From assembly GCA_000469685.2 (NCBI GenBank), contig LS997567.1:45948678-46012677 (forward strand): 64,000 bases of DNA, given 5' to 3'. The DNA is from Haemonchus contortus. Its lineage: Eukaryota > Nematoda > Chromadorea > Rhabditida > Trichostrongylidae. The position numbers and the translations under genes were made by a program. Below the pieces are notes generated by a model that saw nothing but the letters and a program-made list of their open reading frames with translations, made no database searches and was not told the DNA's origin. Positions 11,560-23,700 of the stretch are shown piece after piece (the first letter of the stretch is position 1; each line of letters begins with the position of its first letter).

Positions 11560-12920
11560 ATGCAACTTCACTTAGAAACATTCTAGAATGCGGCAAAAAA
11601 GTGTTAAAGTGTAAAAGAACAAATGTGGTCAAATCCCAGAAAAGGGCGGGGTTGGGACTAAGTAGGCGGGACTTGGACAAAAACCATAACTCCGCTCAGA
11701 AACGTTCTGGGATGCGGCTAAAAGGTGTCAAGCTGTCAAAGAACAAATGTGGCGAAATACTCGGAGTGGGCGGGGTTGGCACTAAAGCGGGCGGGGCTTA
11801 GATCAAAAATTTATAACTCAGTTTAGAAATCTTCTGGGGTGAGACAAAAATGTGTTAAGGTGTAAAAGAACAAATGTGGTCAAATCCCAGAAACGGGCGG
11901 GGTTGGCATTAAAGTGGGCGGGGTCGGGACTAAGTAGGCGGGATTCGGACGAAAACTATAGCTCCGCACAGAAACGTTCTGGAATAAAAGGTGTCAAGGT
12001 TTCAAAGAACAAATGTGGCCAAATACTCGGAGTGGGCGGGACTTGGACCAAAAATTTATAGCGCTATTCAGAAACGTCCTGGGATGCGGTAAAAAGGTGT
12101 TAAAGTGTAAAAGAACAAAAGTGGTTGAAGTGTAAAAGAACAAATGTGGTCAAACTCCAGAATAAGCGGGGTTGGTACCAAAGTGGGGGGGCTTAGATCG
12201 GAAATTATAACTCTACTCAGAAACGGGTACTATTCTACTATTACACCCCAGAACTATTCTACTGACACACCCCCAAAAACTCAAAATTTTAATTTTCGAT
12301 GAAACTTCGCCCATAAGGGTAACCCGATGCCCTGGAAACAAATATGACCTTCATTTTTGGCGTTGGCGCCATATGGCTCCACTTGGCGCCAACTTGGCGC
12401 CAAATTGGCGCCAATTGGAGTCAAATGGCGCCAGCGCCAAAAATAAATGTCATATTCGTTATCAGGACCGCAAATAACCCCTAAACGCAAGTTTTCAGCA
12501 AATTTGGTGAAAACACCCTGGGCGCCAAATTGGCGCCAATTGGCGCAAAATGGTGCCAACGCCAGAAATGAAGGTCATATTCGTTATCAGGGCATCGGAT
12601 TACCCCTATAGGCGAAGTTTCATCGGAAATTAAAATTTTGTGGTTCTGGGGGTGTAATAGTAGAATAGTGACCAGAAACGTTCTGGAATGCGGGAAAAAA
12701 GTGGTAAGATGTAGTAGAACAAATGTGGCCAAATCCCATATGTGGGCGGAGTTGGCACTGGAGTGGGCAGGGCTTACACCAGAATTATTTGGTCTCTTCA
12801 GAATCGTTTTGTAACGCGGGAAAAAGGTGTCTGGAGATAATAAAAGTAATGTGGTTCAAAGTCTGAAGTAGGTGAGGTTTGCAAAGATGGGGGCGGGGCT
12901 GAAGTCAAAAATTTATACAT
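11560..12920 (+). repeat. G-rich minisatellite array, unit about 120-150 bp
   Basis: About seven diverged units carry CAGAAACGTTCTGG, GATGCGG.AAAAAGGTGT, AAAGAACAAATGTGG, GGGCGGGGTTGG and AAAATTTATAACTC. A MITE splits it at 12226-12672. The short plus-strand frames inside repeat the same peptide and are not genes. Confidence 0.85.
12226..12672. mobile_element. 447-bp MITE with repeated TTGGCGCCAA palindromes
   Basis: The termini pair as inverted repeats (left ACTATTCTACTATTACACCC, right GGGTGTAATAGTAGAATAGT), and pairing extends inward through AAAATTTTAATTT.CGATGAAAC. CAGAAACG at 12218-12225 and 12673-12680 is an 8-bp direct repeat consistent with a target-site duplication; the host unit also contains this motif. 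The interior has about six GGCGCC palindromes, mostly as TTGGCGCCAA. Confidence 0.8.
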
Positions 12921-12924
12921 CAGT

Positions 12925-13427
12925 CCTTCACACTAACCCTCACCACATAGGTGCATAACTAGGGGATACCATTAAACTCTCCGAAAATTAGGCTAAAAAC
13001 TCTCTAAAAGTTAGTATCTATGGTTCCACACCTAGTGGTCCCTTCTAAACAAGATCAAATTCACAACATTGAATTCAGACCCATAAAACAAATTCTACAG
13101 TAACCTCGGCCAACAGGTGGATACCCTGTAAAAACGTGTAAATCCCTACAAATACCCAAAGGGCTTCCCTTTCAAAGTTAGTATTCATGGCCACACACAG
13201 CCCAAACTACACAGAGTTTCTTCGACTACATGGCCTGCAGAGGTATTTGATCGGACACATCGGAGTACCCTTCATGCCAACACTCAGCCCCACCTCACAC
13301 CCCAAAATAAGGATGGCCGCTACAGAAGTGTTAGGGAAGAGGCTCTGGCTGACAATGGTCTATAATGAAAATCTGGCTCATGTGGCTCCGTCCCTTATGG
13401 CTAGAGCCCCAAGTGCACGCAATAGGC
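12925..13427. other. Interior of the long inverted repeat, no gene
   Basis: Two plus-strand frames of about 67-83 codons lack recognised motifs. Confidence 0.4.
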
Positions 13428-13470
13428 TGCTTTCATAGTCCGCCGGCCGGCCGGCCGGCCGACTATGAAA
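13428..13470 (+). mobile_element. Minimal foldback derivative of the same family
   Basis: GGCTGCTTTCATAGTCCGCC continues directly into (GGCC)n-type sequence and GGCCGACTATGAAAGC. It has the same termini as 8908-9180 with the whole interior gone, leaving a near-perfect palindrome. Confidence 0.8.
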
Positions 13471-13951
13471 GCTTACGCATGCCCAGCACGCATAAAGCCT
13501 TGCTCACTCCTTTTACTTTTTTTGCTGGCCTCGACGCCTTTGCTGAATCGAGTTATGAATCTCTGTGAAAGGCCCCGCTCACTGCGAGAAGCTCCGCCCA
13601 CCGCCGGTAAGTTTCCTTTACTTTAGTTGTTGACCCATCCCTCACCATTGCACATTTTTTCCCCGCACCTGGGATGTTATGAGACCGAATTAGAAGAATT
13701 CGCCCATGACCCCGCCCGATTCCGGTGCATGCCCCGCCCCTTGGGGGCGGAACTCCGCTAGGCTCACGTGTGCTCTGTTGCACTTACCCTATGCTCAACC
13801 TATTCCAAACTTGACCCGGCTTCCCCAGGTGTTTCTTTAGGTTATATCGAATTTCCGTACAAACAGACAAACAGACAAACAGACAGACAGAGTGACAGAG
13901 CGCTTTATATATAGTAAGGATAGTGTATAATATATACTATATAGTATTATA

Positions 13952-14824
13952 TTAGGTTGGCAAATAAGTCCTGCGACAAAAAATTTGATGCGTTAAAATT
14001 TGCATCAACAGTGTGAACATGGTAGCAAGGATGATAAACTTGTAGGACATTCGCCGGGCAATCAACATATGAGTGAATAAGGGCACACGTGTGGGCTTTC
14101 ACAGCATTACGGTCAGTGAATGGACAACACCCGATTCGTATCATCACCTTCTACCAAGCACGCCAAGGAAAAAACGCAGGTGTAGCGGCTCGAAATATCA
14201 GCAATCTATTCTATGCCAGCACTGCTCACCGATCGACGGTCAACAATCGGCTGGATCGCTTCACTGCAGGAGATACTAGCTTTCGGAGTAACGCAAGCAT
14301 CGTCTTTCAATTTGATGGAAGTTGGAGGAATCCATCCACTGTGAGTTGCTAAACGTGGAGTAAATGTACACAGCTATCGCTTGCAACTATGATCCCCTTT
14401 ATTTGGCCAACGGGTTTAGAGAAGGACGATCAGGCCGTAAATCAGGTCCACACAGAGGGAGAACGCACGTCGAAAATTCGCTCTAGACTCACGTCAAAAG
14501 TTCACCGATTTCGCTTGGTTCCAGGTTACTCATCAGTCGTACTCCCGGAGTGTTTCCCCTTTTAACTACCATGTGCTCCGCCTTTTTGAGCACCTCGTTG
14601 TGGAAAGGAAATTCGTATCGATCCCAAAAACGGCAGTCAATTACTTCTTCGAATCACAGCTCCCTCACTCCTGAAGAGATGGCATCAATGATCGGCTCAA
14701 AGGATAAAAGAAGGTTGTTGACTTCTACGGTAAATATTTTTCCGAAAATTGATTGGTATGAAAAAATTTAGAAATGATTTAAAAAAGGTCTCCATTTTGT
14801 CGCAGGACTTATTTGCCAACCTAA
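13952..14824 (+). mobile_element. Internally deleted mariner, copy 1
   Basis: The inverted ends TTAGGTTGGCAAATAAGTCC (13952) and GGACTTATTTGCCAACCTAA (to 14824) are flanked by TA. The length is 873 bp against about 1.3 kb for intact mariners. An N-terminal HTH part and a C-terminal part of the transposase remain, and the catalytic centre between them is largely gone. Confidence 0.88.
14089..14760 (+). pseudogene. Remnant mariner transposase (N and C parts)
   Basis: The plus-strand frame from 14089 has FYQARQGKNAGVAARNISN, then RSTVNNRLDRFTAGDTSF, the mariner DNA-binding region (helix-turn-helix followed by RW..RF..GD.S). Near 14550-14760 there are C-terminal-like pieces (FNYHVLRLFEHLVVERKF, RDGINDR, KKVVDFYGKYF). 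Most of the catalytic region is missing and frames shift. Confidence 0.7.
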
Positions 14825-14860
14825 TATATACTATACTATAATAGTAATAGTAATCAAATA

Positions 14861-15369
14861 CAGTAGCGCTCAAAAGTATTCGGCCAACTTTAACTTACCG
14901 TAACTTTTTTCTCAGTGGAGCAAATCGCATGAAATTTTGGTATGTTCAACTGAAGCATATTTCACACCATTCAACACTATTTGACCGCAAAGCAGCAATG
15001 TCCACATAATAAGGGGAAGGGGTTTGTAGACTGTGCTGAAAGCAAGTTTGTGACGTCTGCACTTATTCCGACCTTATGTACGTTTTTCTTCTCTTCTGGG
15101 TTCAACATTAGTGCTCATACACTTAAGACATGGCAAAAAGAAAAGGACTCCTAGAAGGACCACCATTCGTATTTCCAGTTGATTTTTTATTCAAGCCCTT
15201 TTGGATATCTGGAACATGATCAGATTGCAGGTTAATAGTGGCAAATATTCACAATACACCAATGCTACACATATTGAAATTTCGCTTGATTAGATCCAGT
15301 AAGAAAGGAGTTATGACTGAAAGTTACAACTACAAGAAGCATTTCGCCGAATACTTTTGAGCGCTACTG
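14861..15369. mobile_element. Tc1-type MITE, 509 bp
   Basis: The inverted ends CAGTAGCGCTCAAAAGTATT (14861) and AATACTTTTGAGCGCTACTG (to 15369) are flanked by TA on both sides. No transposase remains. Confidence 0.88.
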
Positions 15370-15379
15370 TATATAACAA

Positions 15380-16880
15380 AAGGTAGGGAAAACTTTTCAG
15401 GCAATTATTAAACACTTTTCAAAGAGTATATTTCAACACAACATTACAAAAAAGAAGGCAAGAGTGTTTCGCACTGTAAAATACACGATAGATGTTCCAT
15501 TAAAAACCATACAATTCTCTGCCGTTCTCTGAAATTAGGACCACTTAAACGAATTACCAGCATAATAAGGGGAACCTCCGATTACTTGATAAGCAGTAAC
15601 GTTTCTAACTTGGTTTTTCTCTACATACCGGATCGAATGGCAACAAAAGGCTATGACTCAGAAATTAGGCGAATGAATGCTCGTTGTGCGGTATTTCTGG
15701 GATCAAAGTCAGCCATCTGTCTGTACTACCGCGTAAAATGTTCGAGTCTTCAAATGAACCCCTATACCGTTGCCACGATCCTGCTGCTCCAATCATTCTC
15801 AACCATCTGGAGACAACATTTACAAACCAACGGAATTCCCCGGTAAGTGAATATGAAACCTTTGCCGTCACAGAATGGAACAACTTTAATGCGATATCGA
15901 ATAAAGAAGCATAAATGTCGAACAAGAAGAATCTCTCACAATATGGGGTGTAATGCCTCAATCGAAGTACATTACAACTATTGAGTGGAACGTAGATCTC
16001 GCCAGCATGTTTAGAAGTATATTAAAACGGCACATCACATGGGCAAGATACACAACATATACCAAAGTAGGATGGGAGCAGGGATAATCGAAGGATGAGT
16101 ACAGACAATTGATGCAATTGACTTTACGAATTCTAACTGTGTTCTAGCATGATTCTGTAGAATGTGCACTAGGTGTAAGCATAGTTTGAAAAACTGAAAC
16201 GGAAATTCACCTATGAACAGAAAAAGAGCAAAACCCGGTATGCGCATATGACGTGAGAACTCAAAAACAGCAAATTTGACAAGGTTTTGATGGAAGTAGT
16301 GCAAGCGAAGCGTTGCGTATGTATGTAAGCATAGAAAATAATAAAAAACTTTAATTAACACATCAAATGATAGTAGGATGGAAGAGGATCCTTAAACTCA
16401 CGAGAACTAAAGTGAAAGCATTGCAATGAAAGTGACTATTTTCAGGGTACAGTTGAAACCAAAAAGCGATTAAATCATAACCAAAATACACGCCTTGCTA
16501 GCCGATGTACCTCAGATAGAGCTTGGTCGACTGTGGGAGGTCGATCTACTGCCAGTAATAGTCTTTGCGATCATAGTAAGTCTAATTATTCCTGATGAGA
16601 CACAGAGGTACTTTTTTCATGGCAGCGTGTTTAAGGCAAAGTTGTCAGGAACCTTTTCAAGGAGATTATTTCGCTTAGCACCAGTTCCCCTCCCTAGAGA
16701 AAGGCGTGGTAGAGACAAGCAATACATATGTCATGAAAAGCATGGGAAGTGTTCAGATTGAAACTAAGTGCAATGGTTCTCCGAAAGCTATATATTCTGA
16801 AGAATTGCTACACCGCACAAGTGTTTGGCTATACGCTTTCACCTCCTAGAGCACTGCATCAGATGTTTTGAAGAACGAGG
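15380..16880. other. No gene recognised; 3' flank of the Ig/FN3 gene
   Basis: Overlapping frames on both strands at 15586-15961 have no known motif. No clear AATAAA was placed for the gene ending at 16889. Confidence 0.45.
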
Positions 16881-16888
16881 AGGAAACT

Positions 16889-17644
16889 TCAATGAAATAG
16901 GACGAACGTGAACAAGAGAACGAACAGCGAACAGCCGAGCGGTTTTGCTGATGTCAGCTCTGAAAGGCAACACTTCGATTGCAATAGTAAGCACTTTTAA
17001 GCAAGTAAGATGAATTGACGTTTACTAATCATTTGCATACCACGGTCCTCGGTCGGTAATCGGATGATCATGTTTTCACGAGCAAACGAGCCCCAGCCCA
17101 GGGCGTTCCGAGCCTTCACTGTAACTTCGTATGGTATGCCCGATTCGAGGAAAGGAAGTAGTGACACGCTATGATGCCACACGTCATCACCATTGTTGTC
17201 AGCTGTACGGAATCTCGTTCAAATTATGAATATCCAAAGGATTATAAAATTCCCGGTTCAAAGGCACTTCTCACATTTGCTCGCTCGAATACTCTCGTAC
17301 TTGTTCCAATCGTCTGCTTTCTCATGCCGATAATATATTCGATACTCAATTACGGGTTCGTAGGCTCGGACTGACCATGAAAGCTCGGATCCATCCAATC
17401 GGACAGTTGGTGGACCAGGGCGGCCTGGAATGATGAAACTGGGTGAATGAGGATTAGATCCAGAATGTTACCTACTCAGGAACTCTTCCATTTTACTCTT
17501 CCTCCCTAATTTCAAAACAGGTTAGTTCTCATCATACATCGCTTTTCATACCACTTCTCACTGCTATGCGCAAAAGACGGTTATATGTGTTATACAAGTC
17601 AGTTCGCTCGCCTGACACCGGGCTCCCCTACTTCTCGTGTTAAC

Positions 17645-17722
<78 letters not shown>

Positions 17723-20700
17723 TTCGTGAGCGTCCTGTCCGCAACGAGCGAAGTCCTCCTGAAGTCCTGTGTTTGAGTAGCATGGTTCACTTATTCCGAC
17801 TTTACTGCGTTTTTTTCGCTCAAGTTACGCTCATTTCACGCATGGCCTGCTCCCTCTACAACCCCTAGGACCCGTGAGCGCGATCCAGTTTTACCACTTT
17901 CTACTAACAACCATCGGTGTCGTAATTCCTGCCGCCTGTACTCAGGCCAAATTTGAACGTCTTACGTCCGATTTAGTAATTTTCTCGCAGCCCCGCCTCT
18001 TAAGGGCGGAGTCAGGTCATGCCAAAACCCATTAGCATTCCCATCCTGTATGCTTATGCTCGAAGCCATTTGGCGCGTCCTCAGGTTGTGGATTGAGGAA
18101 CGGCCGTCCGCCTTGGCAATTACGTGCGAATATATTGAATAAGCAGTCGCGAACAATCGAGGGAACAAAGCAGCTATAGGACAAGAGGGCTGCCAACCCG
18201 AAAATAGTATGATTTGGACCCAAGATGGGCGTGCGAGGATGCCCCGACTCTGCACAATGAGCACACACCTCGGCGTAAGACAGGGGCGGAATAAGGACGA
18301 CGGATGCATTAGAATACACATCGCTTCCCACAACGTCAGGACATTATCGACGGACTCTCTCCTAGACATATACCTGTAACAGTTGGAGAAGATCAAAGCC
18401 GACATCGTCAGTGTTTGCGAAATTATGAGAGCACGCGCAGTCTCAGCGAAGTGGTCGAGCGGTGAAGAAATTCTGCTAGGAGAAGGAGCTGATAATGTGT
18501 CCAGAACAGGTGTAGTCGGTTTCATCGTAAAAGCAAAGATGGCCCCGAATGGTATTTCTTGCGAGTCAGTTCAGTTCCCACGAGTTGCGGTTCTGAAGCA
18601 AGTTGCAAAAGCTGGGGAACCGACCGCTCAAAATCGTGCTAGTATACGCGCCCACTGCATCAGCACAGGACGACGAACTTGAGCGTTTCTACGAGGAAAT
18701 AGAGAGGTCTCCGAAGCTCAAATCGACGTACACTGGTGTTCAAGGCGATTTCAGCGCCGTAGTCGGGTCCCGATTGGATGATACGGTACACCTTCTCGGA
18801 AGGTACGACGCAGGAGTAAGAAACGACGGAGGAAACCACCTAATGGAGTTTGCAGAACAACACCAATTCTCGACGATGATCACCTTCTTTGAGAAAAAAG
18901 CCAAGCGTCTTCGGACATGGAGGAGCCCGGACACGAAAACTTTAAGACAGATTCAGTGCAAATGATGAAAAAGAGAGCGCGCATGAAAGCTGAAGGACGA
19001 GTGAAAACCGCGAATTACAGAAAACTCTGCGAAGCGATAAGGAAAGAGATAAAATGTGACTATGAAGGCTACAGACAAAAGAATCCCCGCGAAGCAGCTG
19101 AAAGAAGTAACAGTCTGAAAGCCGTAGAAAGGAATATTTGCCTTAGGCATCACATACCGTCTGCTCTCAAGGACAACACAGGTGTCAGGACAACTAACCG
19201 CCATCGGATGAACGAAATAGGTACTAAGTTCTTTAACGACTTGTACTCCTCAAAGGCGGTCGTCGTAAGAGCCGTTCAAACCGCTGCAGAAGAACCGATC
19301 CCAGATGTCATGTGGGAAGAAGTGGAGTATGCAGGAAAAAGATCAAGGCGGGAAAAAGTCCGGGTGCGACAACATAAGTCCCGAGTACCTGAAAGCAGGT
19401 GGATAATTAGTGCTCTTCAAAGCGCTGTTACAGCGCTTCAGCAGATACTGCAGTGAGAAGAGGATTCCGGCGGCATGGATGAAATCACGGACGATACTGC
19501 TAATGAAAAAAGGTAATCCCGAGAGTCTGGACAATTACAGACCCATCACATTGCTGTCCCAAGCCTATAAGGCCTTCACCAGAATAATCTTAAATCGCAT
19601 AGTCGGAGACCTGGACATGGCCATGAGCCGAGAGCAAGCGGGATTTCGAAGTGAGTATTCCACAATTGACCATCTCCACGTCGTACCTCAGCTTACCGAG
19701 AAATGTGGAGAGTATCGGATTCCCTTATGTATGGCGTTTGTCGACTACAGAAAAGCATTCGACTCGGTCGAAACAAACGCGATACTTAATGCGATGAGCA
19801 GATACGGTCGTATTTCGCGCTATGTCGACCTTCTCGAAGAACTGAACAGTGGCTGTACCACAAAATTGAAGCTCTTCAACGATCCATGCCAAATAAAAAT
19901 ATGCAAGGGCGTACGACAGGGATATACGATTTCTCCGAGATTGTTTGCACTAACGTTGGAAGCCCTGTTCAATGATCTTGGCTGGACTAGAGGTATGGAG
20001 GTCGATGGAGAGCACCCGACCTATCTGCTCTTTGCTGACGATTGCGTCATTTTTGCACATGATGCCCTAGAGCTCCGGGAGAAACTTGTGCACCTACAGA
20101 TGAAATCGAGCGAAATCGGGTCGGGTCGGAATGAATTCGTCAAAACCGAGGTGGATGCACAACCAGTTCAGTCCTACGGCGATTGTCGAAAGGAATGGCG
20201 AACTTTCGAGGAAGTAAAAAGCTTCAAGTACCTCGGAGCCCAGCTCAGGTTCTTAGAAGGCAGCATCGGGGAGTGCGGCAGACGCAGAAAAGCAGCTCGG
20301 TCTAGCTTCAACAAAATCTCAAGTTATTGTTAGACGAAGGCCTCCCGATAAAAGTGAAAGCGTCTATGCAAAGATTAATGGAACGCAGAATTTGCAAAGT
20401 GTCACTTCGTGAACATATCACAAACATACATAGAGTTGCAAAAACGAAGTGGCCTTGTTGATGTTGTCTAGGAAATGTATAAACGTAAACGAGAATGGGC
20501 CGGTCATGTGGCACAATTGAAAGACAATCGATGGACCTTCCGGCTAACGAATTGGATCCCAATGGTCCACAAGGGAGCGCCGGGAAGGCCTGAATTGAGG
20601 TGGGCCGACCCTATGGTGAATATGCTCGGCCAACAATGAAAACGACGTGCGCAGGACCGGAATGGATGGCTCAAAGTCGACTTGCGTCATGGAGAATTTC

Positions 20701-23700
20701 GCGAGGAGAAGCCGGATACAGGTGATACAAGTGATTCCCACCCTACCGCCTGCACTCCCATCGAGTTTGAACGTTCTTGGCTCAAGTTGGCAGTTTTCAA
20801 GCACGCACCCTCCCTTGAGGCGGCGGTCCTGTCACTCACTATCAGCGCCTAAATTCTGCCACCTGTACTCCTACCTAATTTGGACTCTCTGGATCCAGGT
20901 TAACAGTAGTTATGAATTTCTGTTCACCGATTTCGCGCATGTCCCACCCCTGTGGGTGAAATCAAGTCGTGCCACCACCCATCAGCATTTCGTTACTGTC
21001 ACCTGTACTCCTACCGAACTTGAACTCTCTAGGTTCCAGGGACTCAAGCTACGAATTACTTTTTACATACAAATTTTCGCGCAAACCTCGCCCTTTATGC
21101 ATAATCCAGTCCTGCCACCCACCATAAGTGTTCCTATCCTGCCGCCTGTACTCCTAATAAATTTGAAAGCTCTAGGTCCACTGGGTAGCAGTTATGAATG
21201 AGTTATGAAAGCATGACAAGCACGCACGCGTACACACAAAATTACCAACAGATACACTTAGTAGATTATATAAGTAGGACATCGAGTATGATCTTGAAAT
21301 ACATGTAAAAATCATCAACTCGCTTTGAAACTGAATTTCGGTATTACTTAAGAAAAAGAAGAAGAAGATGGTGAGCACATCTGCTTGACGGGAACCTCAT
21401 ATTCAAAGGTAAGATGCTAGTGGAATTTGCCCAAATGAGCCCAGGATCTCAGATGTCAAATCGCCCTTGAATCGATGAGGACGATGGAACCGATTCTATT
21501 CGCTCATAGTCTTTAAGACCTTCCGACTAAATTCTGGTGCATATTTGCGCTCTGAGACAACTGATGCCCACTATATATTGCAATGCTGAAATGAGCCTTG
21601 ATTGTGCAAACATCGGAACGTAGTCTGATTTCGACGAGACACTCTTTTCTATTCAGTCGTTAACGATTTCTACACGTGTCTGCTGTGAATAGAGGGGGAC
21701 GGAACATTCACCCAGAACTGGATGAATGCGGCAAACCGCGCGGCGAAATTCGTGGTGATCAAATTGACTCTGGCGCGTATCATTTGGGCACAAGTTGGAA
21801 GAGGGAGAGATAAGTAGCATCAGCTGGCCCTACATACCCAATCTACTTGAAACCCGTGCCCCAAAGTCAGGCGCCAAAGCCGTTTTGATCACCACGAACT
21901 TCGCCGCGCGCCTTACCGCGTCCATCCAGTTCTGGGTGAATGTACCCATACCCGTGAATAGATGTTGACATTAGGCGCTGGACACTATTCTGAATGCTTT
22001 AGTATGGCATGTAAATATCTTTTGTATATTCATAATGACCTTTGGTGTGCGCGCATTCAATTATATATTTGTAGTCCGACGAAAGGATCGATGGGTTCTC
22101 GTAGGATTCAATGAATATACGGGATGACTCACCACTCACGTGAATCACAGCGTACACCGAGCCCAAATTATTCGAAATACGACACATGTAATCGCCAAAC
22201 GAATCCTGAAATTCATGCTATTCATTATTGTTGCCGTTACTGTCATTGTCTCTATTACTACCACTGTTATCACTACAATTGCGATTACCACTTTTTGTAT
22301 AACCACTCCATTAGCTCACAAGGGAAGGATCCCAATTGCGATTCTGAAGAAATCTCTAACCAAACGGTAATATATCTATAGGGTGGTTCGTTTCGCCCCT
22401 CACTTAGACGAACCATTTTGTTCCTACTGTCCCTCGGGGCTCTTCAGTAAGTGAGGAACAGTAGGAACCAAGGAGTATGTCAGGAATCAACGTGGTGAGT
22501 AAATATCTACCACAATACTTGAGAGTAAAGGTCAAAGAGGTAGAATGGTAAAGTAAAGGAACAAAAAATAAAAGGATGGCAAAGTACAGAAACAGGAATT
22601 GAAAGAAAGTGGTTTGAAAGAGGTAGCTTAGAAGTGTTTTAAATTTGTATACGAATAGGGTATTATTAGAGAATAAGAAAGGTACTGTATATGGAGTCGG
22701 TCCTATAATCACTGGAGCGTGTTAACTGCCAAGGGGTAAAACACTAACCGCATGCAAGGTGACTATTTATGGAATGAAAAAAGGAAGAGAAGGTCACTGA
22801 ATCAACAGAGCCGTTTATAGCTATTCCTAATTACCTTCTTGTCTTGATGAAAATAAGTCATTAACTAGTTTTTCAATTTTAGTAAATTTTGTGTCCAAGC
22901 CGTATTTATAGCTGATAAATTTATTTCTATACATGCATTTAACAATATTGGCTATTAATAACGTTTCTTTATATTCATTTTGAACCAACTGTTCTTTCAT
23001 TTCTCTGACTTTAATGATAAAATTATGCATTATAGTACAGGTATTAGATATCCTAAGAGTCTCTTATATATAACTGACGCTTTGTACTGCATTGTATTGT
23101 TGGTGTTTCCATGAGGGAATCTGATAACCTTGAAGTTGAAGTCATCTGTTTTGTTATATAAAGTGGTTATAATTTTATCATTTATTATACTAATATCGAG
23201 ATCAAGATAGTAACTTCTTTTATCCGACAAATGAGTTTTTTTTGATTTCCAAAGAGTCCCCATAAGCTATATTTAACTCTTCTTCTAGCTTGTACTCTTC
23301 TAAATTATGAATTATTAGTAAATCATCCATATACTATATGGAACAAATATTCTATTACAATATAGTTTATTTCTTTTTGCGTATTTGTATTCTAATATAG
23401 GAAGCGTAAGATCTACTGACAAAGGGCTGAAGTTTCCTCCCTGAGGTACCCCTTTTTGTTGTTTAACACGTTGACGACAATGTCGGTCAATGGTGACCGA
23501 CAGTACTGTAGTCAGCCAAATGAAGAAATTCTCAGGTTTTTTTTGTTTCATATTTTACATTTACTTATTTACTCACTAACTTTAGCGTCGACCCATGATC
23601 CATCTAAATCTAAGGTTTTTATGGAAATATTAAGCATCGAGTCAGGAGTCATACATCATATCAGACAACAATTAAAATTTGAACTCCTTCCAACAACTGG

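Larger units (their letters stand above)
11073..13900. repeat. Long inverted repeat, arms 11073-11411 and 13558-13900
   Basis: Each arm has a (GTCTGTTT)n microsatellite, an ...AAATTTCGGCATCACCCGAAGAAAC-like stretch, GAGCACACRTGAGC, a GGGGCGGGG block, GGGAAAAAATGTKCAA.GGTGAG and GGGTCAACAA, in opposite orientation. The interior holds a G-rich tandem array and other repeats. It looks like a composite or foldback transposon but has no coding sequence. Confidence 0.75.
18048..20733 (+). mobile_element. RTE-type non-LTR retrotransposon 2, in intron 8
   Basis: Endonuclease, RT and C-terminal regions appear in RTE order. The 3' tail is ATACAGGTGATACAAGTG-like. ATTCCCATCCT (18037-18047) and ATTCCCACCCT (20734-20744) flank it as an 11-bp target duplication with one mismatch. 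It is about 2.7 kb, antisense to the host gene. Confidence 0.85.

Noticed and set aside
11556..12061. Plus frames repeating KRTNVVKSQKRAGL
   Set aside because: They are coding artefacts of the G-rich minisatellite.
16495..16761. 88-codon plus frame with a hydrophobic segment (VIVFAIIVSLII)
   Set aside because: It lies in the 3' flank of the Ig/FN3 gene, without splice context or known family.
17585..17790. His-Ile/Tyr-Thr repeat peptides
   Set aside because: They are translations of the (ACATAC)n microsatellite.
17962..18525. 187-codon minus-strand frame
   Set aside because: It is antisense to the RTE endonuclease start and crosses the insertion boundary.
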